This document shows positions 54,461-64,000 of a stretch of DNA of 64,000 nucleotides, piece after piece. The stretch's first letter is position 1, and every line of letters starts with the position of its first letter. Below the pieces are notes generated by a model. That model did no database searches, had not been told where the DNA came from, and worked only from the letters and a program-made list of their open reading frames with translations. Where the stretch lies: positions 129,215,741 through 129,279,740 of the forward strand of contig CM041465.1 of NCBI GenBank assembly GCA_023213395.1, given 5' to 3'. This stretch comes from Cycas panzhihuaensis. Taxonomy: Eukaryota; Cycadophyta. The translations under genes were made by a program, and so were the position numbers.

Positions 54461-55220
54461 ACGCGCATCCTGATTGTGCCATCTTTCTTAGGGCTGATTG
54501 GGATGCGAATGGGCTTATGCTACTCTGAATATGGCCTTGTACGAGTAATTCTCTGGTTATGTTCTCAATTTCTTTCCTCGTGTAGTATGGGTGCTTGTAC
54601 GACCTTATGTTCACTGGCGCTGCTCCTGGGATTAAATCAATCGCATGCTAAAATTCTCTTGTTGGAGGTAATCCTTTTGGTTCTTCGAATACTTGTTTAT
54701 ATTTATCTAAGATGTATTGGATTTCCATTGGGATTTCTTGGATTTCTATCTTGTGGCACAACACTATGTATATGGGTGCTTTCTTCCGTATGATTTTTTC
54801 CATTCTATGAAATGACACTAATTGTTGGTGGATTTTTAGGTCCTCGTAGTATATATTTTGTGTCATTTATTCAGAAGCACATGACTCTGGTCATGTAGTT
54901 AGTGACTATATTTCCTAAGGTTTGCAACCACTGTACCCCTAGGACTATATCAACGCCTCCTATCTACATCATAAACATATTGGAGTTTAGTAGGTACTCA
55001 CCAATTTTCAAGTTGATGTTTCTGCAGAATCCTCCACAAGGTGTTGTCTTCCCATTAGCAATTGAAACTTGGATTGTTTTTTAATGGTTCCACCTTTATT
55101 CTTAGCTTTTGGGCTGTTGGTCTATTTATAAAATTATGGGTGCTCCCACTATCTACCAATACTGCTATTGGGGGTCCTTTCAGCATCCCTTCAAATCGTA
55201 GTGTTTGAGGTGCTGTACTT
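54461..55220 (-). pseudogene. Gypsy-3 protease and PR-RT linker
   Basis: PPIAVLVDSGSTHNFINRPT with the catalytic DSG intact at 55153-55145, then decayed protease C-terminus, and the linker IQYILDKYKQVFEEPKGLPP at 54866-54648. Gypsy aspartic protease before RT, as expected. Confidence 0.9.
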
Positions 55221-56295
55221 TGACCTGTTATGGCCTATAGAAATATTCGAATATTCTCTGTATCGATTTCTAGTAATTTATCTAGTTCAACTTCGACTTG
55301 TTCATTGTTGTCTTCTTGATATGGGGCTACAACTTCTTCTGTTTGTTTAGGTATCTCCGGTTCTTTATTATTCAGCATAAATATCTTCTTTCCTAGGCAC
55401 TGGTGCTCCAAATTCTATTTCCCTCCATATTTGAAACAAGTACCTTTCTGTATGTGTTCTTGTCGAGTGGGATTTTCTGTTGTATTCTTGATTACAAGCA
55501 AAGCGTCTGATGACCTATGTTAGTTCGTGTTAGGCAATGGAGCAAAATCCATTTTACGCACAAAGGTAGGCATGGTTTCTTTAAGTTCAGCTTCAACACA
55601 TCTAGCATGGTTTATGATCTCTTCTAATGCTCCATGTTGCTGTGCTAATACACAGAATCTGATGGGGGCCTTGAGACTACTTATATATGTCTCCCTGAGA
55701 TATTCTTGGGGAATGTTTGATGTAACCATACATTGTAACATCTGAAATTGTTCTGTATATTCACGAACTGATCATGTCTGCTGCAGTCTTGTCAATTGTG
55801 CGAAGTAATTCATGGACCAAGTGTCTTCATATTGATTGATAATATCTATTTGGAAATTTCTCTATTCCTTTTACTGAGATCCTTGCATCCTTTTCCACCA
55901 ATAACACCAATTTAAGGCTCATCCATAGAGATGTAAGGAGGCGATGGATACCATATATATGCTTGGTGTATGGATTACTGCGAAATATGTTTCCATTTGG
56001 AGTAGCCATGCTCTTATGTCCCGTGTTTTTTTGGATCAAATTTTTCTAATACAATCTTCATATTTGTTGGTCCTCCTTGATTTACATTTCTTCACTAAAA
56101 AATAAATCCTTCTTTAAACCTACCTTATGGGTTCCCCTGATCTATGTCTTGATCTGAATCCTGTTCTATTTTTAGATGAGCTATCTGTTGTTTCTCCAAT
56201 CTTCTGTTAAGGTTCTTGATTTGTTGTAAAAGTTCCTCCATGACAGTTGTCAAGGTTTCTACTACTTGTTCTTCTAAATTGTGGGACCTTGGCAT
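55221..56295 (-). pseudogene. Gypsy-3 gag
   Basis: The Met at 56295 opens MPRSHNLEEQVVETLTTVME, ELLQQIKNLNRRLEKQQIAH (a coiled-coil-like start), then capsid sequence with stops, and an open stretch 55741-55520: YLRETYISSLKAPIRFCVLA, EIINHARCVEAELKE. It starts about 120 bp inside the primer site. No intact knuckle found. Confidence 0.85.
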
Positions 56296-56418
56296 TTTTC
56301 TTTATGGGATGATCCTTCTAGATCTTAATTCTGTCTTGGTCCTTTCTGAATTGCTAGGATGGGAGGGTGGGTCAAAATTTCCTCCCCCTGGTGGAAAATT
56401 TTTTCACTTCGGAATGAA

Positions 56419-56430
56419 GCTTTGATACCA
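56419..56430 (-). other. Gypsy-3 primer-binding site
   Basis: Minus-strand TGGTATCAAAGC two bases inside the 5' LTR. Confidence 0.92.
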
Positions 56431-56432
56431 CT

Positions 56433-56960
56433 TGTAATGATTCCTTTACCCAATTGAACGGAAAATAAAACAGAATAGGGTGAATTCATAGGAAATAGAA
56501 CAAAATAGAGAGAGTCCACAAATAATAGAACAAAATAAAGCAAATTCACAGACCGCGAACACGTTTTATATATAAAATACCTAAAAATTATATCTCTAAA
56601 TATAAATCAAGTACAAATATTTGAAAATATGATGCCAAAATGTTGCAAAATACAAATAGAGTTCCAAAAGAGTACTAGTACTGCCTGCAACAACCACAAG
56701 ACCCTTCGAGGTGAGGATCCTCCTTAGAATTTACAGCTCTAAGGCCGAAAATCTGCAATTGCTTTAAAGGCCAAAAATAATGAGGGAATACTTCACAAAA
56801 TAGATGATATGGAATGACCTCAAAGTCCCTATATATAGGTGCACAAATTGGGGCATAATGAAGTCGTCCATAGCAGGGAGAAATGCACCCAGCATAACCA
56901 TAAGAAGTTGGCCACATTTAGTACATAGAAGTCAACCATATTCTGAAAGAGATCGCTTCA
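56433..56960 (-). repeat. Gypsy-3 5' LTR
   Basis: 528 bp, TGTAATGATTCC to GCTTCA. TATA-like string in CCCTATATATAGG at 56827-56839, also in the 3' LTR (51775-51789). Confidence 0.94.
56827..56839 (-). promoter_or_regulatory. TATA-like box in the Gypsy-3 LTR
   Basis: CCTATATATAGGG on the minus strand, conserved with an extra TA repeat in the other LTR. Confidence 0.5.
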
Positions 56961-56965
56961 ATCAC

Positions 56966-57468
56966 CTCATCTTTGTCATAGATGGTTTAAAAAGTGGTAA
57001 AAGCAATTGACAAATTTGACATGATTATTGCAAACAACAGTGCATCATCAATCGAATTTGCCTTCAACTCTTCTAGATTATTCTTCAAATCGATGACTTT
57101 AATCAGGCAAATGCTTATGTTGGTCTTGTCTTCTATTGTCAAATTGAAAAGTTACAACATTAAAGCTAAATGTCTATTTGTCTTCTTTTTCTGAAGGTTT
57201 TATACAACTTTGCCTAGATTTCATCTAGTTGATCTAGATTATGAACCAATGGCCTCTAGTCTGGCACCAATGAAAGTTTCAACATTTCAATGTCAATAAA
57301 CTGCTTCTCCTAAAGTCATACACGTTCTTTATGGTCAAGTGGGATCACGTCCACTTTTGCCTTAGTTATTACCAAGAGTTGATTCACCATCAATATTAAC
57401 TCCATGTTAGCCTTCTACTCACTGAAATTGTTGCCATTAAAGATAACTTTAGATATCTCATGATCCAT
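56966..57468 (-). pseudogene. Copia-F gag, N-terminal part
   Basis: From 57468: MDHEISKVIFNGNNFSEWKA, NMELILMVNQLLVITKAKVD, VIPLDHKE, then stops, and near the Gypsy-3 edge FXTIYDKDEVI (X is a stop). Homologous to Copia-E gag throughout. Confidence 0.87.
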
Positions 57469-58797
57469 CTCGAGAAACGAGCTTCAAATAACGAGTTAAT
57501 ATCATCAAACTACTAGACTTATAGTCTTCTAGACAATACCCATGTCACTGTGATCACCTCCTTCTTAGGCACACTCATTAGAGTACATCGAACAATGATT
57601 ATACACGTCAAAACAACCCACAAATTGTCCATCCCTTACCAACAAGCTTAAAAAATCATCCTTAAAACACTAAGAAAAGGCTTAAATATGACTTAATATG
57701 TCTTAGATTATACTCCAAATAGAAGAGATTATATTACTATGCTAGGTGCATGGTCCTCTAAGTCAGATCCAATCAATAAATAGCTCAAAACGCCCTCAAA
57801 AGACTTCATAAGGCTTCACAAATGAATAACATAAATGATTAATGATACAAAAGGCTTTTTTTATGAGGTCACTTTTATGAGGAATATACCAAAAGGCATA
57901 TTCTTAAGAGTTAATAACTTTTTACTAAGGCCTCACATCTTATAACTCTAACATACATGGTAGAAATCAATCGACACATGTTTTTTTTCATCAACTAAGG
58001 TTTAGAGTTAGTAAAATATAATAAATAATGCCATTTAAAATCTCCAACATCAATGCTCCAAGTTTTAAAGGCGCGACTATCGCAAATCAAAAACAAGTCG
58101 ACCAAGTAGTATTTCAATCCAAAATTGTCTTACAGTTGGTAAGAACAATCCCTACACAACCCAACACTCATACTAGAGGTCGTACAAACCAAATCCAACC
58201 AACAATAACATACACAGTTGCAAAAAAAGGGGGTCGCCCACTTACAAAGTCATCCACCATTCAATACTCAACCAAACACATTAACCAATCAAAGGTACAA
58301 TTACCAATGTTGCTCAACACTCTCATTAAGAGCAGAAAACCACCTTTATAGGCTTCAATCTTTCCCTCAAATAAGATATGTGATTTTGTTGATGTAAAAT
58401 GGTAATTTTTTATCAAATTTAGTGGTGGTTTGCTAAGAATAGGGCCAACTTACTTGTATGACACTTTAGCTATCATCACCATTGTTGAGTCTCTATTAGA
58501 ACATGCTCTACTAGCCTCAAACAATGCCACAGTTTACCAACAACTTCAGATGATCCCTAACAAGCTAACTCACTCCACGAAAGGGGCTTGCACATCTGAA
58601 TTTTAACCTTAATAATGCCTTATCCTTGTTGATAGGTGAATTTCACCTCCTCAATTACCATTGATCATTATCCTTGCTCTTGCAAATTGTTAGAGAAGAT
58701 AAGTCCTCAAGAAACTATTGGATTTTGGCGGCATCACGTGACAACCAACGATCTCACTGCTCTGCCCAACTCTGACATCAACTATATAGGACCTTAT
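57469..58797 (-). other. Copia-F leader
   Basis: 1.3 kb between primer site and gag. A plus-strand frame (58028-58351) is Thr/Gln-rich with no family support and is not called. Confidence 0.5.
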
Positions 58798-58810
58798 GGT
58801 TCTGATACCA
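58798..58810 (-). other. Copia-F primer-binding site
   Basis: Minus-strand TGGTATCAGAACC abutting the 5' LTR. Confidence 0.92.
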
Positions 58811-59154
58811 TGTTAAAACACATAAATAAACTTATACATGTTTACATCTGTAGAATCTTTCACCATACATAATAAGCAAATAAAATAGATACAAAAAATA
58901 ATTGCATAGTACATAAGATTTACCTGGAAAACCCTTTTGAGAAAAAACCCACTATAAAGATTTATTGATCATATTGATTACCACTTGATTAATATGAATA
59001 TACAAGAGCTTTAGGATATTTATATCCTTCCAAGAGGTGTCAACTGACAAGGGTTGTGATTCTCCACATAACTTGCATCATTTTATTAACCACATTAGTT
59101 AAACCACCACATTAACATTAACAAGTGGCTTAACAAACAACTGGCATGCTAACA
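58811..59154 (-). repeat. Copia-F 5' LTR
   Basis: 344 bp; palindromic TATA-like GGATATTTATATCC at 59014-59027. Partner of 47509-47843. Confidence 0.93.
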
Positions 59155-59166
59155 ACCCCTTTAATG
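59155..59166 (-). other. Copia-H polypurine tract
   Basis: Minus-strand CATTAAAGGGGT. It now abuts the Copia-F LTR, but its own 3' LTR is 47161-47504 on the far side of Copia-F. Confidence 0.7.
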
Positions 59167-60789
59167 ATATGTTGTGTATATAAAATAATGAGGACTTTAG
59201 CATGTTGATCCCCCTTTGATAAAATCTTTATTAATCTTGAGTAGTTGATGCAACTTATCAAACTTGGCTTCAATAAGTAGCTTTGTTAAGATATCTACAG
59301 CTTGAATATTTGCAGGACAATATAGTAAGTGAATGGTTCCATTATTTACCAGATTTTGGATAAAGTATTGATGTAATTCAATATGCTTTCCTTTTTAATA
59401 AGCAATAAGATTAGTAACAATGGAAATAGTACTTTGATTATTAACATTTAATTTAATAAAAGATAAAGAAAAATTAAGTCCATTTAATAATGACTGAATC
59501 CATAATGCTCCTTTGTTTGTTTCAACAAGAGCTCCATATTCAACTTCAGTTGTAGAAAGTGCTAATGATTGAATCATTTTGCTTAACCAAGTAATTGAAG
59601 AAGAATTAAAAATATATATATACCTGGCTGTAGATTTCCTTTCATTGGTATTTGTTGCCTAGACAGAATCTGTATAACTAATTAGTTCAAGAGAATCATT
59701 AAATTGTTTATAAGCTAAACCAGAATGAGTTGTACCTTTAAGATAACATAAGATTCTATTGACTACTTTTCAATGTGATTCGTGTGATTGTTATATGAAT
59801 CTGGAACATAAGGCCACAGAGTAAGAAATATTAGAACGAATGTGAGTAAGATAAGTAAAACTACCAATTAATTGTTGATATAGAGTTGGATCAACTAGTG
59901 GTGTAGTAGAGTTAATAGGCAATTTAGTTCCAGATTGTATAGGGATTAGGGCAAGTTTACAGTCTTCCATATTAAATCTTTTTAAAAAGTCCAAAACATA
60001 TTTAGGTTGAGAAATGATAATTTCAGTTTCTGTTTGATAAACTTAGAGTCCTAAAAAATAATACTGTATACTTAAATCTATCATTTCAAATTGAGACATT
60101 AAGTTAGAGTTTAAATTTAAAATATCAGAGGTTGAAGATCTAGTAAATATAATGTCATCTACATAAAGGATAAAAAAGATAATGTCACTGTTGTCTTTCT
60201 TAAAGTAAAGATTGGGATCACTAATGTATTTAGTAAAGCCATTATTTAAGAGATATTAATCAATTTTATTGTACTAAGTCCTAGAGGCTTGTTTAAGTCC
60301 ATATAAATATTTTTTAGCTTACAAACTAGATTATGATCTAAAATAAAACCTTAAAGTTGTTTTATATAGATTTATTCTTCCAAGTCACCATTTTAAAAGG
60401 TACTTTTTAACATCCATTTGATGTATTTTCTATCTAAATTTAGCTGTAAATGATATAATAATTTTAATAGTATTTATTTTTGCTATAGGGGCAAAAGTTT
60501 TATTATAATCTCTACTATCAACCTGAGAAAAACCTTTAACAATTAAATGTGTTTTATGTCTTTCAATGACATCTTTAGAGTTATATTTTGTATGATAGAT
60601 CTATTTATATTCTACCAATTTTTGTCCTAAAGGAAGAGGAATTAGATCCCAAGTGTTGTTTTTAATAAGAGCATCAAATTCATTGTTTATAACTTGATGC
60701 CATATTAGATTTTGACTGGCTTCTTTAAAAGGATTTGGATTAGTTTGAGATATTATCTTTGCCATAAGAGTAAAGTTTAAAAGGGAAGA
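59155..60789 (-). pseudogene. Copia-H pol: RT and RNase H
   Basis: On the minus strand: NTWDLIPLPLGQKLVEYK, SRDYNKTFAPIAKINTIKII, IHQMDVK, FFILYVDDIIFTRS with YVDD intact (about 60170-60140), FEMIDLSIQYYFLGL, LDFLKRFNMEDCKLALIPIQ, LYQQLIGSFTYLTHIRSNIS, LALSTTEVEYGALVETNKGA and NNQSTISIVTN (CDNQS is VNNQS). It ends beside a purine tract at 59166-59155. The element is cut upstream by the Copia-I LTR at 60789. Confidence 0.9.
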
Positions 60790-61123
60790 TGGGATCTAGT
60801 GTCTTATCACAGACATTATAACATTGGTAAATCAATGGAGATAAAAATAAATAAGAGCAACAATTGAAAAACTAAATGAGAGTTCAAGAATGAGATGTGA
60901 GAATTATATCACCCTCTATGATATCTCATCTTTTATAATTGAGTGCATTAGGGATAGGATTTTCCCACCTAATGATATTCATATGAAATCATATCTAAAT
61001 GCACCTAATGTGCATTTCATTTAAATAATGTAATTTAACTTTCACTTAAATTACTTTATGTAAAGTAAAGTTACTTTATCTAAATAATCTATCTAAATGG
61101 CCTTGTAATATTAATCTCTTTCA
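60790..61123 (-). repeat. Copia-I 3' LTR
   Basis: 334 bp, plus-strand tips TGGGATCTAG and CTCTTTCA. The right edge is fixed by the purine tract; the left edge by TG and by the end of Copia-H coding sequence. Confidence 0.75.
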
Positions 61124-61135
61124 TTCCCCCCCTTA
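61124..61135 (-). other. Copia-I polypurine tract
   Basis: Minus-strand AAGGGGGGGAA beside the LTR. Confidence 0.85.
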
Positions 61136-61600
61136 ATGGTGGAAAGTCATTTTGATCTATACTAATCTATTCTATAAGGTTTTCATTTGAGTCTTTTATT
61201 ACTTTGAAAACTATTGGACACTTTTGTGGGAAAAGCCTTATGAGGAAGAAAAATCCACGAACTTTCTATTTTAATGACTCTAGCTCAGATGGCTCTTTGA
61301 ATATAGCTGGATAGCCAATTAGACCAATTGAATTATGCAACTTCAACCTGTTAAGTCTCCATATATCATTTGGTCATCCCCCATGCCCTTTCGGGTTTTC
61401 ATAGATTCTGATTTTCTAAAACTAGTACAACCCTTATCCTTTCGCATCCACGAGGGGTTTTCATGAATGGAATAGAGCAAAGACTTACTGTTGTCCTTTC
61501 CCACCTATAAGAGATTTTCACGAATAAGATAAAGTATGTTGTTCATATATCTCCTCCTAAAGTTATAAGAAGATTGATGCTCTAAGGCCGAGCTACTTTT
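61136..61600 (-). other. Copia-I region between pol end and LTR
   Basis: About 0.46 kb without recognised coding sequence. A TTTTCATGAATGG/TTTTCACGAATAAGA motif repeats near 61398-61520. No second gene is seen. Confidence 0.5.
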
Positions 61601-61604
61601 AAAA

Positions 61605-61960
61605 CTATTTGAACTTCATCATCTGCAGCAATTTGGTGAAGATGTTAGCAATTTGATCTATCGTTAGATAGTACTCCAATTGTATTGTGCCATCATAAAC
61701 CAGTTCCCTAATCCTATGGACTTTCATACTTATGTATTTGGTATGATTATGAAATACATGATTCTTAGCCATATGGATTATAGACTGATTATCCATACGT
61801 ATGTTGGTAGGACCTATTTTGGTGATATTCAATGTGTTCAATAATTTTCGAAACCATATCACCTCTTTGTTGGTCTCAAAAGCAGTAATATATTCAGCTT
61901 CAGTAATTGAGTCTGTAACTATCTTCTTTCATTTTGATCGCCATGAAATCAGTGATGTTC
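61605..61960 (-). pseudogene. Copia-I RNase H
   Basis: IDSITEAEYITAFETNKEVI, WFRKLLNTLNI, IRMDNQSIIHMAKNHVFHNH, TKYISMKVHRIRELVYDGTI, QLEYYLTIDQIANIFTKLL. Copia RNase H of another lineage than A, C/D or E/F (RMDNQS and KVHRIRELV). Confidence 0.92.
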
Positions 61961-63060
61961 TAAGAAATGTTATGTACCCAGATGTGGATCTCTCCATGTC
62001 TTTATCTCTGACAAAGTCTAAGTTTGTGTATACAAAAAGTTTAAACTCTACTTTTGATTCATACAACAAACCATATTTACTAGTCTTCTTCAGGTACTTC
62101 AACACTTATATTACTAATTACCAGTGGTTCTACTTTGGAGTTATCATGTATCATGCAAGAATACCCACTAAGTAAACAATATCTAGGCTTGTGTTAGTAG
62201 CATAAATGAGGCTACCTATAAGTTGCCTATAAAGTGTTGCATCTACCTTCTGAGTGTCACTATCAACTATAAGTTTGGCATTTGGTTCCATTGGTGTTGC
62301 TACTATTCAAGCATCTTCGAACTTAAACTTTGTCAAAAGATCATTGATGTACTTCTCTTGGGAGAGAGATTTTACCATCCCTTTAAGTCATTTTAATTCC
62401 CAAGTAATATTTCATCAATCTGAAGTCAAATAGTTCAAACATTTTTTCAAGGTCTTTTTCAACTTGCTGATGTCCTATTCACTATTACTTGTTATTAGCA
62501 TGTCATTCACAAAGATTAAGAAGTATGTGACTTTGTCTTTATGGTACTTTATGAATAATATTACATGAATGTCTTGGTAGTCATATACTTCATATCCAAG
62601 TTGCTTCATCCTGTTAAACAACTTAGCAAACCAAGTGCAAGGGGCTTGTTTCAAGTCGTGCAAAGACTTTATGAACTTGCAAATCTTATGCTCTTGACTG
62701 GAAATCTCAAAGGCTTCTTGCTATGCCATGTAAATTTCTTCTTCTAGGTCTCCATTGAGAAATGCGGTGTTTACATCAAGTTGGTGAATTTTCTAGCCTT
62801 ACTGAGCTGTCAGGGCCATAAGAATTCTGATTGTGGGCTACTTGCCCGTGGGTGCAGGTGCAAAGACCTCACTGTAGTCAGTGCCTTCCCTTTGCATGAA
62901 TTCTTTTGTTACTAGCCTCACCTTACATTTTTCTAGGATGCCATCTGATCTGTACTTATTTTTAAACACCCATTTGTTTTAAACTATCTTTCTTCCAAGT
63001 GGTAGATCGGCAAGCTCCCATGTACCGTTCTTTATAAGAGATTGGTGATCTTTATTCATG
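61961..63060 (-). pseudogene. Copia-I reverse transcriptase
   Basis: C-terminal to N-terminal: decayed connection (LYRQLIGSLIYATNTSLDIV), FVNDMLITSNSE where YVDD is FVND, SLHDLKQAPCTWFAKLFNRM, MAXQEAFEISSQEHKICKF, and an N-terminal block with NGTWELADLPLGRKIV. The first catalytic Asp is changed to Asn. Several stops. Confidence 0.87.
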
Positions 63061-63765
63061 GCATTTCTCCAAGTTGTATGCTTTACAACTTCTTAGTACG
63101 TTAGGGGATTTTCATTGAGAGCAAGGTGCAGTTCTACTAGTTCAAAATCAATGGAAAGTGATGCGTGCATCTTTGCTTTATAGGCACTTCTAGTGTCAGT
63201 TTTATCTACCTCATCTAGTCGTATGTCCTTGTGTAGTTGGTAGGCTTCACGAAAACCTTAAGTTAGGAATGAAGTTTTCATTTCTGTAGCCCCTTGGTCT
63301 TGATTTTAATCCTGGAAAGGATCATGTAAAATATTTGGTGCGAAGGAAGTTGACGATGTTGGAGAAGATGGGCCAGCCATTGATATTGGAGAAGGTGGTC
63401 CTTTTGCTATGGCTTTGCCTTTATTAATTTGGTTATTCTCAAATGATAGTGTTAGATGTGCACGCATCAACTGGGAGTCATAACTTGTATCCTCTAAGGC
63501 TCTATTGTCAGATTCTAATATTTTGAGCAATTCTTAAGTGTCTCCCCCTTCAAATTTTGGAATATGTACTCAAAGTTGGCAACATCATTGTATCAGTGTA
63601 AAGGTGTCCAAAAAACTAGTCTAAGCAACTGATCCTCAGTTTTTGCAAACACGTCATCTTTGGTGATGATAATCTTCTGTTGTGAAGTTACAAAGACCTT
63701 GTACCATTTCTTGTCCATAGGGTATCCGACAAATGTGCCTTTTAGAGCATATGACTAGAGCTTAT
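63061..63765 (-). pseudogene. Copia-I INT-RT linker
   Basis: An open Ser/Pro-rich stretch 63530-63306 (GPPSPISMAGPSSPTSSTSF) is typical of the spacer between copia integrase and RT. Upstream, TFVGYPMDKKWYKVFVTSQQ resembles the integrase C-terminal region. Confidence 0.75.
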
Positions 63766-64000
63766 TTCTATGCTCTTCTAGAATATGAGCATAATAGGTA
63801 AAACCAAAAATTTTGAAAGTGATGGATAATGGGGGTCTGTCCAGACCACTTTTCATTTGGATATGGGTCAAGCTTTGATGGGAAAACAATGTTGATATAG
63901 TAAATAGTTGTATAGATAGTTTTGGTCCATAAATAAGTAAGTATATTCTTGTACACCAACATCACTTAAGCCATATTCATAATTATTATGTTCATGCACT
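63766..64000 (-). pseudogene. Copia-I integrase, C-terminal edge
   Basis: YTTIYYINIVFPSKLDPYPN, EKWSGQTPIIHHFQNFWF. This aligns to the conserved copia stretch with PxExWxGxxPxxxHLRxFG after the catalytic core. The rest lies beyond the window. Confidence 0.82.

Larger units (their letters stand above)
51382..56960 (-). mobile_element. Gypsy-3: chromovirus inserted in Copia-F gag
   Basis: LTRs 51382-51910 and 56433-56960, target duplication ATCGC (51377-51381) and ATCAC (56961-56965), primer site 56430-56419 and purine tract 51922-51911. Interior minus strand: gag, PR with intact DSG, RT with intact FFDD, RNase H, INT and chromodomain. Nearly complete in layout but with many stops. LTRs differ at roughly 10-12 percent by eye. 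Confidence 0.94.
47509..59154 (-). mobile_element. Copia-F: copia element carrying the chromovirus Gypsy-3
   Basis: LTRs 47509-47843 and 58811-59154, purine tract 47855-47844 and primer site 58810-58798. The minus-strand order is gag, PR, INT, RT, RNase H, with Gypsy-3 (51382-56960) in gag. The probable target duplication ATCTC (47504-47508) and ACCCC (59155-59159) differs by two C-to-T changes. It sits between the LTR and pol of Copia-H. Confidence 0.88.
60790..64000 (-). mobile_element. Copia-I: copia element, 3' part, inserted in Copia-H
   Basis: LTR 60790-61123, purine tract, then RNase H, RT, linker and the end of INT up to the window edge, all minus strand. The 5' half is outside the window. 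It interrupts Copia-H at the start of RT. Confidence 0.88.

Noticed and set aside
58028-58351. 107-codon plus-strand frame in the Copia-F leader
   Set aside because: Antisense to the element, low complexity, no counterpart in the Copia-E leader.
47509-60789. Tandem LTR-body-LTR-body arrangement sharing the LTR at 58811
   Set aside because: The bodies on either side (Copia-F and Copia-H) are different lineages, and the LTR at 47161-47504 fits as the 3' LTR of Copia-H if Copia-F is an insertion.
1-64000. Endogenous pararetrovirus or DNA transposon
   Set aside because: All RT segments sit next to copia or gypsy integrase or RNase H in LTR-element order. No coat or movement protein and no transposase were seen.
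1-64000. CRISPR array, rRNA or operon structure
   Set aside because: No regularly spaced short repeats, no rRNA-like sequence, and the coding logic is eukaryotic retroelement throughout.

Overview
The window is a plant nuclear segment made almost entirely of old, nested LTR retrotransposons. The evidence is Ty1/copia and Ty3/gypsy polyprotein fragments on both strands, paired LTRs starting TG and ending CA, primer-binding sites matching the 3' end of plant initiator-Met tRNA (TGGTATCAGAGC or variants), purine tracts next to LTRs, and 5-bp target duplications. The DNA is AT-rich and the elements are full of in-frame stops, frameshifts and deletions. No rRNA, tRNA, CRISPR, bacterial or clear single-copy host gene is visible. 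Many decayed nested LTR elements suggest a large, slowly purged seed-plant genome. A gymnosperm is my guess from that style only.

Layout. (1) 1-15.35 kb: a minus-strand copia (Copia-A) split by three insertions: a gag-only LTR element (I1, 1296-4662) and two copies of a non-autonomous LTR family (T1, 4938-8602; T2, 10931-14800). The T family codes for a gypsy-like Gag and no recognisable polymerase. (2) 15.3-16.3 kb: unassigned DNA with a guanine-rich tract. (3) 16.4-23.0 kb: a plus-strand chromovirus (Gypsy-1) with gag, PR, RT, RNase H, INT and chromodomain remnants, flanked by an unusual ~90-115-bp direct repeat. (4) 23.2-38.0 kb: an orphan LTR with its primer site, a plus-strand copia (Copia-C, 24168-34503) carrying a related minus-strand copia (Copia-D, 26322-31462) inside its protease/pre-integrase region, then a plus-strand gypsy pol remnant (Gypsy-2). 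Copia-C is flanked by a 40-bp direct repeat, far longer than a normal duplication. (5) 38.0-42.6 kb: Copia-E (minus), cut in the RT after its YVDD motif. (6) 42.6-46.6 kb: the only stretch without clear transposon sequence, with one weak exon-like segment. (7) 46.6-64.0 kb: a deep minus-strand nest. Copia-G contains Copia-H; H contains Copia-F between its 3' LTR and its pol; F contains the chromovirus Gypsy-3; and H is also entered by Copia-I, which runs off the window.

How the parts relate. No operon or pathway is visible; the interest is in element structure and insertion order. Where both LTRs of nested elements could be compared by eye, the inner one is younger (Copia-D about 7 mismatches in 186 bp; its host Copia-C about 12 in 185 bp). 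The best candidates for something undescribed are the Gag-only T family, the gag-only I1 with a 19-codon leader repeat, and two elements with oversized target duplications and damaged 5' LTR tips.
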